DNA from: Dehalococcoidia bacterium | GTDB taxonomy: Bacteria; Chloroflexota; Dehalococcoidia; UBA3495 | Reading direction: 5' to 3' | Length of the DNA: 64,000 bases | Assembly (NCBI GenBank): GCA_030753265.1 | Contig: JASMCQ010000094.1 | Coordinates: forward strand, 1 to 64,000 | Shown: one piece after another, positions 52,930 through 61,359 of the stretch | Position numbering within the stretch: position 1 is the stretch's first letter | Layout of the letters: each line of letters opens with the position of its first letter | Translations under genes and position numbers: made by a program | The notes under the pieces: model-generated | Database searches by the model: none | Told to the model about the DNA's origin: nothing | What the model saw: only the letters and a program-made list of their open reading frames with translations

Positions 52930-54213
52930 CTAGGCGGTGCATTTAACCCGGCGGCCCCCGTGGAACACCGCTACCACCCGGCGCAGGGCGGCGAGGCCCT
53001 CCACCGGATTTCCCTCTACCAGAAGAAGGTCCGCCTCCTTGCCCGCCTCGATGGTGCCCACCGAGTCCAGTACGCCCAGGGCGGCCGCCGTATTCCGGGT
53101 GCCGGCCAGAATCGCCTGCATCGGGGATAGCCCCGCTTCCTTCATCGACAGAAGCTCGCCCTGGAAGTCGCCGAACTGGTACAGGCCCCAACCGGCGTCG
53201 GACCCTCCGACCAGGTTTACCCCCATCTCGATCAGCCGGCCGAACTGCTCCATGCGGGCCCGGCGTCCCTGCTCTAGTTTGTCGAGATCAGCCGACTCCT
53301 CGGCCGAAAGGTCCTCCTCGATCCGTTTCTGGCGCAGCATACCCAGGCGCAACGTGCCGAGGTGCAGGGTTGGATTGACCCAGACCCCGGAGGCAGCCAG
53401 GCGCTCGGCGGTGGCCTGGTCGAACCGGTGGGAACCGTCCGGGTCGTAGAACGCGCAGTGGAATATCATGTCGACCCCGGCTTCCAGCGCATTGTTGATG
53501 GAAACCGTCGACCGGCAGTGGGCGGCGACGGGCCTGCTCCGGTTGTGGGCCTCTTCCGTCGCGGCCTTGAGTTCGCTCACCGTAAGTGACGGGCGAAAGG
53601 GGTCGCTGGTCACGGTGCTGCCCCCGGAAGCCACCAGCTTTATCAGGTCCGCGCCTTCTTTGATGAGCTGGCGGACCTGACGCCGCGCGCCCTCGGGTCC
53701 GTCGGCCTCCCCGCCCATGAACCACAGGTGGCCCCCGGTGATGGTGACGGGCCGCCCCGCGACCAGCACCCGCGGCCCGTCCACCAGGCCCATGGCCAGC
53801 CCCTGCCTCAGTGAAAAACCGGTACGGTTCCAGGCCCCGCAGTCGGCCAGGGTAGTAACGCCGGACTCGAGGGCACGGCGCACGTTCCGGGCCGACCGCA
53901 GCAGCCGGATATCGTCGGTCTCGCAGTCCACTTCCTTACCGGTGCGCCCATCACCGGGCATGTTGGTATGGGTATGGCAGTCGATCAAGCCGGGCAGGAG
54001 AGTGGCCTGAGGGAGATCCAGCACCTGGGGTTCACTCCCGTCGGCCAGACCGTCAAGGGGCCCGCTTCGGCTTCGCAGTTGCTCCCGAGGCCCCACCCAG
54101 TGGATGCGGCTCCCCTGGAGCACCACCGCCGTTCCTTCCGCTGGGGTTTCGCTCAGGCCGTCGATCAACTGGCCGGGCTGGATCACCTGCAGGTCCGCTG
54201 TCGATGATGCCAC
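52930..54213 (-). CDS. Amidohydrolase family protein (imidazolonepropionase-like)
   Basis: 427-residue metal-dependent hydrolase: the N-terminal beta-sandwich leads to the HxH metal motif LPGLIDCHTHTNM, followed by the barrel Lys/His region (LIKLVASGG, AAHCRS) and the last Asp in GGSDAGWG. The C-terminal AALGVLDSVGTIEAGKEADLLLV is the usual family end. It probably hydrolyses a cyclic amide or a related C-N bond; prolidase/aryldialkylphosphatase relatives exist. GTG start with GGAGGTG. Typical of degradative gene sets, but no partner identifies the substrate. Confidence 0.88.
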   Translation of the reverse strand: MASSTADLQVIQPGQLIDGLSETPAEGTAVVLQGSRIHWVGPREQLRSRSGPLDGLADGSEPQVLDLPQATLLPGLIDCHTHTNMPGDGRTGKEVDCETDDIRLLRSARNVRRALESGVTTLADCGAWNRTGFSLRQGLAMGLVDGPRVLVAGRPVTITGGHLWFMGGEADGPEGARRQVRQLIKEGADLIKLVASGGSTVTSDPFRPSLTVSELKAATEEAHNRSRPVAAHCRSTVSINNALEAGVDMIFHCAFYDPDGSHRFDQATAERLAASGVWVNPTLHLGTLRLGMLRQKRIEEDLSAEESADLDKLEQGRRARMEQFGRLIEMGVNLVGGSDAGWGLYQFGDFQGELLSMKEAGLSPMQAILAGTRNTAAALGVLDSVGTIEAGKEADLLLVEGNPVEGLAALRRVVAVFHGGRRVKCTA

Positions 54214-54265
54214 TGTCGCACCTCCGGGTTGCTGCCGCCGCCCCGGCGGGCCCGGTCATTATAGC

Positions 54266-55840
54266 CTACCTTCGCTCCCGGAGCATGAGGAAAGCCAGGG
54301 GAATGGAGGAAGCCACTATCAACAGCAGCGCCGGCGCCGCGGCCTGGGCGAAAAACGCCTCGGAGGTCGCGGCCCAGATGGAGGTGGCCAGGGTGGTGAA
54401 ACCGACGGGGCTCAGAATCAGTGTCGCCGGCAGCTCTTTCATGGTCAGCAAGAAGACCAGGGCCGCTCCGGACAGGATGCCGGGCTTGACCAGAGGCAGG
54501 GTGACGGAAGCGAAGACCCGTAGTGGAGACCGGCCCAGGCTACGGGCAGCCTCCTCCATGTGGGGGCTTATCTGAAGCAGAGAGGTCCTGGCCGCTCCCA
54601 CCGCGGGGGAAAGGAAGAGGACCACGTAGGCGAAAATGAGCAGGCCCGTGGTCTGGTACAGAGGCGAGACGTACTTGGCCCCAAAGAATACCAGCGACAG
54701 GGCAATGGCGATGCCGGGCAACGCGAATCCGATGTAGGTCACCCGCTCGATGATGCTGCCGAACAGGCCGGGATAGCGGACCGAGACGATCGCTATGGGC
54801 AGGGACGCCGCCACCGCGGCGACTGCCGCTAGGCCCGCAACGTACATCGAGTTCCAGATGTTCCCCCAAACGATCAGGAGCGGCTCCCCCGCCGCGACTC
54901 CCCGGACCACCCAGTAGCCTAGAATGGACACGGGAAGCGCCAAGGCGGCGATGATCACGGCGGCGCAAAAGGCCACCGCGGGCCAGCGCCAGCGGCCCAA
55001 CCGGACCGGTACCCTGGGCCGGGCTGCCCCGGCGCCGCTGCTGTAATACCGGGACCGGCCTCGAGTGAGGGACTCCGCGGCCACGAACCCCAACGCCAAC
55101 CCGACCAGCGCCAACGACAAGGCCGCGCCCAGGGTCCGGTCGAGGGCGGACTCGTACTGAACGAAGATGGCCCAAGTGAAGGTCTCGTACCGGAGCAGTG
55201 ACACCGCTCCGAAGTCGCTGAGGGTATACAACCCCACCAGGAGGGCCCCGGCGGCCAGAGCGGGCCTCAGTTGAAACAGGGTGACCCGAAAGAACGTCGA
55301 CCAGGGGCCGAATCCCAGACCGCGGGAGGTCTCCTCCAGCGACGGGTCCATGCGCTGCAAGGCGGCCCGCACGGTCAGTAGGACGTAGGGGTAGCTGAGG
55401 AAGGTGATGGTCAGGAAGGCCCCGGAGAAGCCGTGGATATCCGGCAGCCGTTCGACCCCAAGGAGTCTGTCCAGCAAACCTTGCAGCATCCCCCGGGGCC
55501 CCAGGGCGACGACGACGACGAACCCACCCACGTAGCTGGGAATCACCAGGGGCAGCGCCGTCAGCACCACCCACATGTTCCGCAGGGGAAGGTCGGTGCG
55601 CATGGTGAGCCAGGCTAGAGGTACGGCCAGGGCTATTGAGGCCGCGCTGACGGAGACGACCAGCAACAGGGTGCGCCCAAGGATTTCCAGGATCCGAGGG
55701 CGGACCAGCAGTTCCCACGCTTCCGTGCCGGCGCCCAGGGTGCGCAACACCAGATAGACCACCGGCAGCAGCAGGAGCGCCGTGACCCCGGCGGCCGGAA
55801 TCCAAATGACGGCCGGAGGCCAACCGGGCCGATGGAACAG
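54266..55840 (-). CDS. fbpB: Iron(III)-type ABC transporter permease (FbpB/ThiP family)
   Basis: About 524-residue permease with two fused membrane domains, each with an EAA loop (the first is PSLEETSRGLGFGPWSTFFRVTL, the second ISPHMEEAARSLGRSPLRVF). It belongs to the family transporting Fe(III), thiamine or phosphonate. The first GTG (55762) would cut away most of helix 1; upstream codons continue the helix (VIWIPAAGVTALLLLPVVYLVL) but contain no ATG, GTG or TTG before a stop. A CTG at 55840 would restore the helix and is used here with low confidence for the start. It lies downstream of the binding protein. Confidence 0.85.
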   Translation of the reverse strand: MFHRPGWPPAVIWIPAAGVTALLLLPVVYLVLRTLGAGTEAWELLVRPRILEILGRTLLLVVSVSAASIALAVPLAWLTMRTDLPLRNMWVVLTALPLVIPSYVGGFVVVVALGPRGMLQGLLDRLLGVERLPDIHGFSGAFLTITFLSYPYVLLTVRAALQRMDPSLEETSRGLGFGPWSTFFRVTLFQLRPALAAGALLVGLYTLSDFGAVSLLRYETFTWAIFVQYESALDRTLGAALSLALVGLALGFVAAESLTRGRSRYYSSGAGAARPRVPVRLGRWRWPAVAFCAAVIIAALALPVSILGYWVVRGVAAGEPLLIVWGNIWNSMYVAGLAAVAAVAASLPIAIVSVRYPGLFGSIIERVTYIGFALPGIAIALSLVFFGAKYVSPLYQTTGLLIFAYVVLFLSPAVGAARTSLLQISPHMEEAARSLGRSPLRVFASVTLPLVKPGILSGAALVFLLTMKELPATLILSPVGFTTLATSIWAATSEAFFAQAAAPALLLIVASSIPLAFLMLRERR

Positions 55841-55906
55841 GTCCCGGTGGGCTTGATGGTCTCTCGTTGCCGGTCTAAAGGCCGTAACTCTGCTGCCTGT
55901 ATGTGT

Positions 55907-56941
55907 TTACGGGAGTATCCCGGCGTCCCGAAGGAGCGCTTGCGTACCCGCAAGGTCGGTCAGGTCCTTCAAGGGAATACTGGATCGGTTGATGTCAGCC
56001 AGAGGTACCAAGACCCGGGGCGTCTTCACACCTTCCACCAGCGGGTACTCGAAGGTCTGCCCGGCGAAATACTGCTGGGCCACCGTGGAGAGCAGGAACT
56101 CCAGGAACTTCTCTCCCACGTCCTTGTTCTCCGAGGTTTCCAGGATTCCGGCTCCGGCAACCATGATGGTGGCGCCCGGGCCGCCGGCCCTGGGGTGGTA
56201 GTTGCGGGCCGGGAAGGACTCGCCTTCCTCCGCCAGGAACCGGAACAGATAGTAGTGATTGACCAGCCCCACGTCTATCTCTCCGGCGGCCACCGCGGCA
56301 ACCTGGGGGGTATTCTTGGGGTAAACCTTCGGGTCGTTGGCCTGGATTCCCTCCAGCCACCGGCGAGTCTTTTCCTCACCCCATACAGCGCGCATGGCGG
56401 TGACCATGGTCTGGAAAGAAGCGTTGGTGGGCGCCCATCCGATGCGGTCCTCCCACTTGGGGTCGATGAAATCGAAGATGTCGTCCGGCAGGTCGGCTTC
56501 GGTCAGAGTCTCGGTATTGTACACGACCGTCCTGGCCCGCCCGGAAAGCCCAATCCACTTGCCTGCGGGGGATCGGGCCCAGTCGGGGACTCGCTGGAGG
56601 ATCTCCTCGGGCAAAGGGTCCAGCAGGTGCTCCACGGCGCCCAGGCCACCCGGGTCTTGGGCGAAGAACACGTCGGCGGGGGACCGGTCTCCCTCCTCCA
56701 GCAGCGTCGCCGCCAACTGAGAAGTCCCGGCGTATTTCGCCGACACTTTGATGCCCGTGGCCTCTCCAAACTGCTCGATGATCGGGCCGACCAGCGCCTC
56801 GCTGCGCCCCGAATAGATGGTCAGCGAGCCGGCTGAGTCATCGTCGGAGCCGTTGCCGCAGGCTGAAAGAAGCGCCACCAATAGTAGTGTGACTGCCAGT
56901 GGTGGCGCGAGGATTCCCCTGAGTCGCTTTAATCTAACCAT
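55907..56941 (-). CDS. fbpA: Iron(III) ABC transporter substrate-binding lipoprotein
   Basis: 344-residue periplasmic-type binding protein. The N-terminus is a lipoprotein signal with lipobox LLSAC at residue ~28. The rest matches Fbp/iron-binding proteins (SLTIYSGRSEALVGPIIEQF, DVFFAQDPGGLG, and the paired Tyr in NHYYLFRF typical of Fe(III) ligation). ATG with AGGGGGA upstream. It is transcribed with the permease, divergent from the ATPase. Confidence 0.9.
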   Translation of the reverse strand: MVRLKRLRGILAPPLAVTLLLVALLSACGNGSDDDSAGSLTIYSGRSEALVGPIIEQFGEATGIKVSAKYAGTSQLAATLLEEGDRSPADVFFAQDPGGLGAVEHLLDPLPEEILQRVPDWARSPAGKWIGLSGRARTVVYNTETLTEADLPDDIFDFIDPKWEDRIGWAPTNASFQTMVTAMRAVWGEEKTRRWLEGIQANDPKVYPKNTPQVAAVAAGEIDVGLVNHYYLFRFLAEEGESFPARNYHPRAGGPGATIMVAGAGILETSENKDVGEKFLEFLLSTVAQQYFAGQTFEYPLVEGVKTPRVLVPLADINRSSIPLKDLTDLAGTQALLRDAGILP

Positions 56942-57151
56942 GGATCCCCCTGCTAACGATCATATATATCCATGGCCCGCGCCCTATCGGGGCCAGGCCT
57001 TCCTGCATATGGAATGTGACGTAGTCTGATCGCCAACGGGTCCATCTCAGCGGCGGCACCAGCGCAATGGCTGCCCCGGGCCGGGTGACAATTCGACGAC
57101 TCGAAAGAGATCCGACTGACTCGGTATAGTGTGCGCACTTCCTAAAAAGTT

Positions 57152-57349
57152 ATGCTATACTGAATAATAATAACATGTACGCACTAACAACCGGTCAAAA
57201 GAATATCTGGTTAGAGGCCAACTGTCAACTCTCAAAGGCCCTTGAAAACGGATGCGGCAGCCCCGAAAAACCTCGCCATGGACTCAGCGGGCAGGCGTGA
57301 GCCGCACCGCCAAATCACGGAGCGCAACGGTTCAAATCGCACGCCTGCC
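57152..57349 (+). other. Unassigned structured segment in the iron-locus spacer
   Basis: An extended -10-like TATGCTATACT (57152-57161) precedes a segment in which TGCGGC (57253-57258) can pair with GCCGCA (57301-57306), while ggcaggcgtg (57290-57299), lying between them, is exactly complementary to cacgcctgcc (57340-57349). The two pairings interleave, the topology of a pseudoknot. The segment contains ggttcaaatc, resembling a tRNA T-loop, but no tRNA cloverleaf fits. The rest of the 629-bp fbpA-fbpC spacer is AT-rich. Confidence 0.4.
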
Positions 57350-57576
57350 AGATACGCGAACTGCCTCACTGATAAGAATCAATACGTGGTAAGAACAAAT
57401 ATTAATAAAGGCTGACACACTAACAATAGTGATGGCACTGTTCAGGAAAATATGTCTGCACATATAATGATGTTAAACAACAGGAAAACAAACTCCAGTT
57501 CTGCCGCCGTGGATGGCGCCGCGGGTAACCGGACGTTCTGGCCGGGCCGCCGCCGGATGGCAAACCGGGAGTGTCT

Positions 57577-58752
57577 ATGTTAGGCCTCGGTACGCGATCG
57601 CCCGGAAAGGCTAAACCGATGGCTCTGGAGCCGGACCGGGACCAACGGGGGCTTCCTCCGGACGGTGATGACCGGGCCGCCCTGGAATGCCGCGGCTTGG
57701 TCAAATATTTCGGGAACGTGCCGGCAGTGGAAGGGTTGGACCTGACGGTGCGGCCGGGCCAGGTGTTGGCCCTGCTCGGTCCCAGCGGATGCGGTAAGAC
57801 TACCGCGCTGCGCCTCATCGCCGGGTTCGAACAAGCCGACGCCGGCACCATCACCCTGGGAGGCCGGCTGGTTTGCGGTCCGGGTAAGGAGGTCCCACCC
57901 GAGAAACGGCAGATCGGCATGGTATTCCAGGAAGGGGCCCTCTTCCCCCACCTGACGGTGGAGCAGAACATCTCCTATGGGCTTCCCCGGGCCCACCGGC
58001 GCAACGGCAAGACCGAAGAGATGCTGGCCCTGGTGGGCCTCCGCGGCCTGGGCCGCCGGCTGCCCCACGAGCTTTCCGGGGGTCAGCAGCAGCGGGTGGC
58101 CTTGGGTAGGGCCTTAGCGCCTGAACCGGACGTGCTGCTGCTGGATGAACCGTTCTCCAACCTGGACCCCAAGCTGCGGGAGCAGGTGCGCCACGACGTG
58201 ATGCAGATTGTCCGGGCCAGCGGCGCAACCGCCATCTTCGTCACCCATGACCAGGAAGAGGCCCTGTTTGTGGGCGACATCGTCGCGGTGATGAACCAGG
58301 GCCGCGTCCTGCAGGTGGGCTCCCCCGAAGATATCTTTCATAGTCCGGCATCGAGATTCGTGGCCCAATTCATCGGCACGGTGGACTTTCTTCCGGCGTG
58401 GCGCGCCGGAGACAAGCTGATGACCGAGGTGGGCTCGGCGGATTGGCCGTTCCCCCCTGACCCGGCTCAAGCCCCGGAGACCTCCGGGGAGGTCGCGCTT
58501 CCAGGACTGGAGGTGATGGTCCGCCCCGACTGTCTGGACTGCTACCCCAGCGAGCAAGGCGGGGGTGTCATCACCGAGCGGGAGTTCCGGGGCGCCTTCT
58601 ATCTCTACCGGGTAACTCTTCAGTCCGGCCGTTCGGTGCGCTGTTTGGCCTCCCACACCGCGGGATACCCGGTGGGCCAGTTGGTGGAAGTGGCGCTACG
58701 ACCGGGACACGCCTTGAGACCGTTCATCGACCAACGGGCTGTCGGTGCCTGA
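57577..58752 (+). CDS. fbpC: Iron(III) ABC transporter ATP-binding protein
   Basis: 391-residue ABC ATPase with Walker A GPSGCGKT, signature LSGGQQQRVALGRAL, Walker B VLLLDEPFSNLD and switch His in VTHDQEEA. The C-terminal ~110 residues form a TOBE-like domain. Length and EAA-partner family point to Fe(III) import with the permease and binding protein encoded across the divergent spacer. ATG at 57577 with GGGAG upstream; a GTG at 57571 or ATG at 57619 is possible. DtxR-family gene follows 154 bp later. Confidence 0.9.
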   Translation: MLGLGTRSPGKAKPMALEPDRDQRGLPPDGDDRAALECRGLVKYFGNVPAVEGLDLTVRPGQVLALLGPSGCGKTTALRLIAGFEQADAGTITLGGRLVCGPGKEVPPEKRQIGMVFQEGALFPHLTVEQNISYGLPRAHRRNGKTEEMLALVGLRGLGRRLPHELSGGQQQRVALGRALAPEPDVLLLDEPFSNLDPKLREQVRHDVMQIVRASGATAIFVTHDQEEALFVGDIVAVMNQGRVLQVGSPEDIFHSPASRFVAQFIGTVDFLPAWRAGDKLMTEVGSADWPFPPDPAQAPETSGEVALPGLEVMVRPDCLDCYPSEQGGGVITEREFRGAFYLYRVTLQSGRSVRCLASHTAGYPVGQLVEVALRPGHALRPFIDQRAVGA

Positions 58753-58906
58753 CGCGACCCAGTCTTGGGCCGGCCCGAATCGGCGCTCCAGAAGGCGCCA
58801 CACTACGCGGGTGTGCTTTTTACCGCCCCCACTGCCCCAGCCGGCCGCCCCATTAAACCCGATCTTGATGTAAGATGCGGTAAACCCGTGTTTGTGAGGG
58901 CTGCCG

Positions 58907-59659
58907 ATGCCGCGACGAAAAAAAGACACCGGACCGGCCAACGCTGGGGAGACTGCCGCGCCTGCCGAGCGCTTGACCCCGGTAACCGAAAACTATCTGC
59001 TGTGTCTTTACAAGCTCTGGGAGGACTCGCTGATCCCCACTCTCACTCAGCTGACCGATACCATCAGGCAGTTGCCGGCTTCGGAGGGTCTGGGCACCTC
59101 CGTGCCCTCGGTGGCCGGCATGATCCGGCGGATGCGGCGGCAGGCCCTGGTCGACGTCGGGCCGGACAAGCGCATCCGGCTGACGAAGAAAGGCCACGAA
59201 GGCGCTGAGAACATCGCCCGGCGGCACCGGCTGGCCGAGTGGCTGGTGGTACGCCTGCTGGGCATGGACTTGCACAAGGCCCACACCGAGGCCCACCGGT
59301 TGGAGCACGTCATGTCCCGGGAGTTCGAGGAGAAGCTGGCCGAACGGCTGGGCTACCCGAAACGGTGCCCCTTCGGCAGGCCCATCCCGGGTTCCGGTGA
59401 ACCCAGGATTCCCGTCGATTCCTTGACCCTGGACAGCGCATCAGTCGGCGTGACCTATATGGTGGAAAGGGTCCCCGAAGAGGACTCGGAGCTGCTGTAT
59501 TTTCTGATCCGGTCATCGATCATACCAGACCATGAAATAACCGTCGTGGAGGCGGCCCAATTCCTTGGCGTGCTGATGGTGGCCACCCAGGAGGAGAAGG
59601 TGTCAATCGGCTACAACGTGGCGCGGCAGATCCTGGTCCGGGCTCCGGAGACGGCCTGA
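58907..59659 (+). CDS. DtxR-family metal-dependent transcriptional regulator
   Basis: 250-residue regulator: N-terminal winged helix (LTPVTENYLLCLYKL, SVPSVAGMIRRMRRQALVDV) followed by the metal-binding dimerisation domain with HRLAEWLVVRLLGMD and AHRLEHVMSREFEEKLAERLG (the His/Glu ligands), then a Pro-rich linker and a domain with a hydrophobic C-terminus. It likely senses Fe(II) or Mn(II) and represses the neighbouring iron transporter when metal is sufficient. ATG with GAGGG. Its stop adjoins the stop of the next, convergent gene directly. Confidence 0.88.
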   Translation: MPRRKKDTGPANAGETAAPAERLTPVTENYLLCLYKLWEDSLIPTLTQLTDTIRQLPASEGLGTSVPSVAGMIRRMRRQALVDVGPDKRIRLTKKGHEGAENIARRHRLAEWLVVRLLGMDLHKAHTEAHRLEHVMSREFEEKLAERLGYPKRCPFGRPIPGSGEPRIPVDSLTLDSASVGVTYMVERVPEEDSELLYFLIRSSIIPDHEITVVEAAQFLGVLMVATQEEKVSIGYNVARQILVRAPETA

Positions 59660-60229
59660 CTACCCTTGGCCCAGGAGGGTCTGGCGCATCGTGGCCCACC
59701 CCTCGGCCATGCTGCGGTGGGGCATTGCCGGAAGCTCGGCATCGCGGAACACCTTGACCAGGACGAACACCGGACCGGGCTGAGCCATCACGTCCTCCAG
59801 CCCGATGAAGAACTCCTCCAGCTTGTCGAACTGGTAGGTCTTTACATAACCTGCGCCGCGGGCCATGCCGACGAAATCAACGGCATCGACACCTTTGACC
59901 GGCAGCCCGCCGGTAGACTGGTGGGACGCATCGTCGAATACGAAATGCACCAGGTTTTCCGGCTTGGATTCGCCGATGGTCGCCAGGCTGCCGAGGTCGG
60001 TGCGCAAAGTTGCGTCGCAGTCCAGCACCATGACCTTGCTGCCGGGCTGGGCCAGGGCCAACCCCAATCCCACGGCGGGCGCCCGGTCCATGCAGTCCGT
60101 CAGGTCCAGGTCCAGGTCGCGGCGCTCCGAGACGGCGTTCCAGTCCCGTAGCGCCGCGGAGGTAGCCACAACCAAGGCGTCCTTACGGTGGTAGTTGACC
60201 GCCCTGGCCGCTTCCATCGAGGGAATCAC
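59660..60229 (-). CDS. Beta-like subunit of a ThDP decarboxylase with altered cofactor motif
   Basis: 189-residue paralogue of the protein encoded at 60742-61332 (shared blocks: CMDRAPAVGLGLALAQP, KVMVLD, TGG, VMAQPGPVFV). The ThDP motif, GDG...NN in the partner, reads C71-D-A here and D99-D100 in place of NN. Asp is kept but both flanking Gly and the Asn are lost, so cofactor binding may be weakened or changed. GTG start with GAGGAGG upstream. It overlaps the small membrane-protein gene by 47 bp. Family: C-terminal half of sulfopyruvate/phosphonopyruvate decarboxylase-like enzymes. Confidence 0.8.
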   Translation of the reverse strand: MIPSMEAARAVNYHRKDALVVATSAALRDWNAVSERRDLDLDLTDCMDRAPAVGLGLALAQPGSKVMVLDCDATLRTDLGSLATIGESKPENLVHFVFDDASHQSTGGLPVKGVDAVDFVGMARGAGYVKTYQFDKLEEFFIGLEDVMAQPGPVFVLVKVFRDAELPAMPHRSMAEGWATMRQTLLGQG

Positions 60230-60455
60230 CAGACTCGTCCTCCTCTTCTCCAGCCGGCTCGGCTGTCCTTGGCGCCAGGCTGGACTTCTTGGCGGCCACC
60301 ATCAGATACATGGAGCCCAGCACCATGCCGCCGCCCAGGATGCCCAATCCAACGCTGGGGCGTGAGATCCCCTGGAACAGCAACCAGAAGCCCAGGGCGA
60401 ATGTGGCGTACCCCAGCAACCGGCCGAACAGGCCCCTCAGTAGTAATGTCAACAT
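60183..60455 (-). CDS. Small two-helix membrane protein
   Basis: 90-residue protein with two hydrophobic helices (about residues 3-27 and 31-52) joined by a short turn, followed by a hydrophilic acidic tail (residues 55-90, EEEDESGDSLDG). Function not recognised. ATG at 60455. It lies between the two beta-type decarboxylase genes on the same strand and overlaps the second one by 47 bp, so co-expression is likely. Confidence 0.6.
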   Translation of the reverse strand: MLTLLLRGLFGRLLGYATFALGFWLLFQGISRPSVGLGILGGGMVLGSMYLMVAAKKSSLAPRTAEPAGEEEDESGDSLDGSGQGGQLPP

Positions 60456-60503
60456 GGAAAAACCCGCATGGTGGGGCCTTGCCTCAAAAGTACCCTGGAA
60501 CAT

Positions 60504-60615
60504 GTCACCCCTGGCGAAGCGAGGGGATTAGGGAGGCGGGTCCAGGCTCCGATGCAGGCTTCGATGAAGGAGCCTCGCACCAGATTCCTCGTCGCCTCGC
60601 TCCTCGGAATGACAG
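60504..60615. repeat. Repeat family R3, copy 2
   Basis: Begins gtcacccctggcgaagcgag, contains gggaggcgggtccaggct and ends cctcgctcctcggaatgac; ends are inverted repeats. Related to the copy at 33862-33948 and to the core of the MITE-like element at 22521-22654. Occupies the 286-bp spacer between the beta gene and the small membrane-protein gene. Confidence 0.6.
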
Positions 60616-60741
60616 TTTTGTCGGAATACCGCATGACGCCAAGAGGATGAGCCCGGTGTCGATTGTCACGGCTGTCGCTATTCACGGCCCGCGAGTCGAT
60701 GGTCTGACCATCGGCCCGGTAGCCGCCGCGCCGAGGGCAAG

Positions 60742-61332
60742 CTACTTGCTGTTCAGCGCCTCGGGCATCTCTCGCAGGGCGGTCTGAACATTGCGCCGGG
60801 GCCGGACCCGCTGAGGCAGGGGGATGTTCTCGACATAGGGTACGACCGCGAGGTGCACGAACACGGGCCCCTGGGAAGCCATTACCTCGTCGATCCCGGT
60901 GGTGAGGTCCTCCAGGTTGTCGAAGGAGAAGGTGGCCGCATAGCCGGCCGCCTTGGCCATCCCCTGCCAGTCCACCGTCTCCGAGCTGGGAGTTGGCTGG
61001 CCGCCGGTGATCGCATAAATATTGTTCGCGAACAGGAAATGGTACAGGTTCTTGGGCGCCTTGTTGGACAGGGTTACCAGGGTGCCCAGGTTCATCAGCA
61101 GGCTGCCGTCCCCGTCCAGCACCATCACCTTCCGCTCGGGACGGGCGAGAGCCAGGCCCAGGGCAACGGAAGATGCCTTGCTCATGCAGCCCGACAGCGG
61201 GAAGTCCAGCTTTTCGTTGGAGGTCACGCTGGGCAGGCCGAGATGTGCATTGTTGGCGGTCATGGTGGAAACAATCGCGGCGTTATCGCGCTTGCTGTTA
61301 AGCACTCGAACGACATCGGCGTTCTCGATCAT
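60742..61332 (-). CDS. ThDP decarboxylase beta subunit (ComE/phosphonopyruvate type)
   Basis: 196-residue protein with the full ThDP-binding motif, G74-D-G and N103-N104 (VMVLDGDGSLLMNLG to LFANNIYAITGGQ). It is the C-terminal half of a 2-oxoacid decarboxylase split over two genes, as in sulfopyruvate decarboxylase ComDE and some phosphonopyruvate decarboxylases. It would pair with the alpha subunit 28 bp upstream. ATG with GGAGAG RBS. The substrate cannot be named from sequence. Confidence 0.85.
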   Translation of the reverse strand: MIENADVVRVLNSKRDNAAIVSTMTANNAHLGLPSVTSNEKLDFPLSGCMSKASSVALGLALARPERKVMVLDGDGSLLMNLGTLVTLSNKAPKNLYHFLFANNIYAITGGQPTPSSETVDWQGMAKAAGYAATFSFDNLEDLTTGIDEVMASQGPVFVHLAVVPYVENIPLPQRVRPRRNVQTALREMPEALNSK

Positions 61333-61359
61333 AGTTTGTTGTCCTCTCTCCGGGTTGGT

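Noticed and set aside
57290..57349. A tRNA gene, because ggttcaaatc resembles a T-loop and the arms pair.
   Set aside because: The arms are too close for a full cloverleaf, the putative T-stem does not pair, and no anticodon arm can be drawn.
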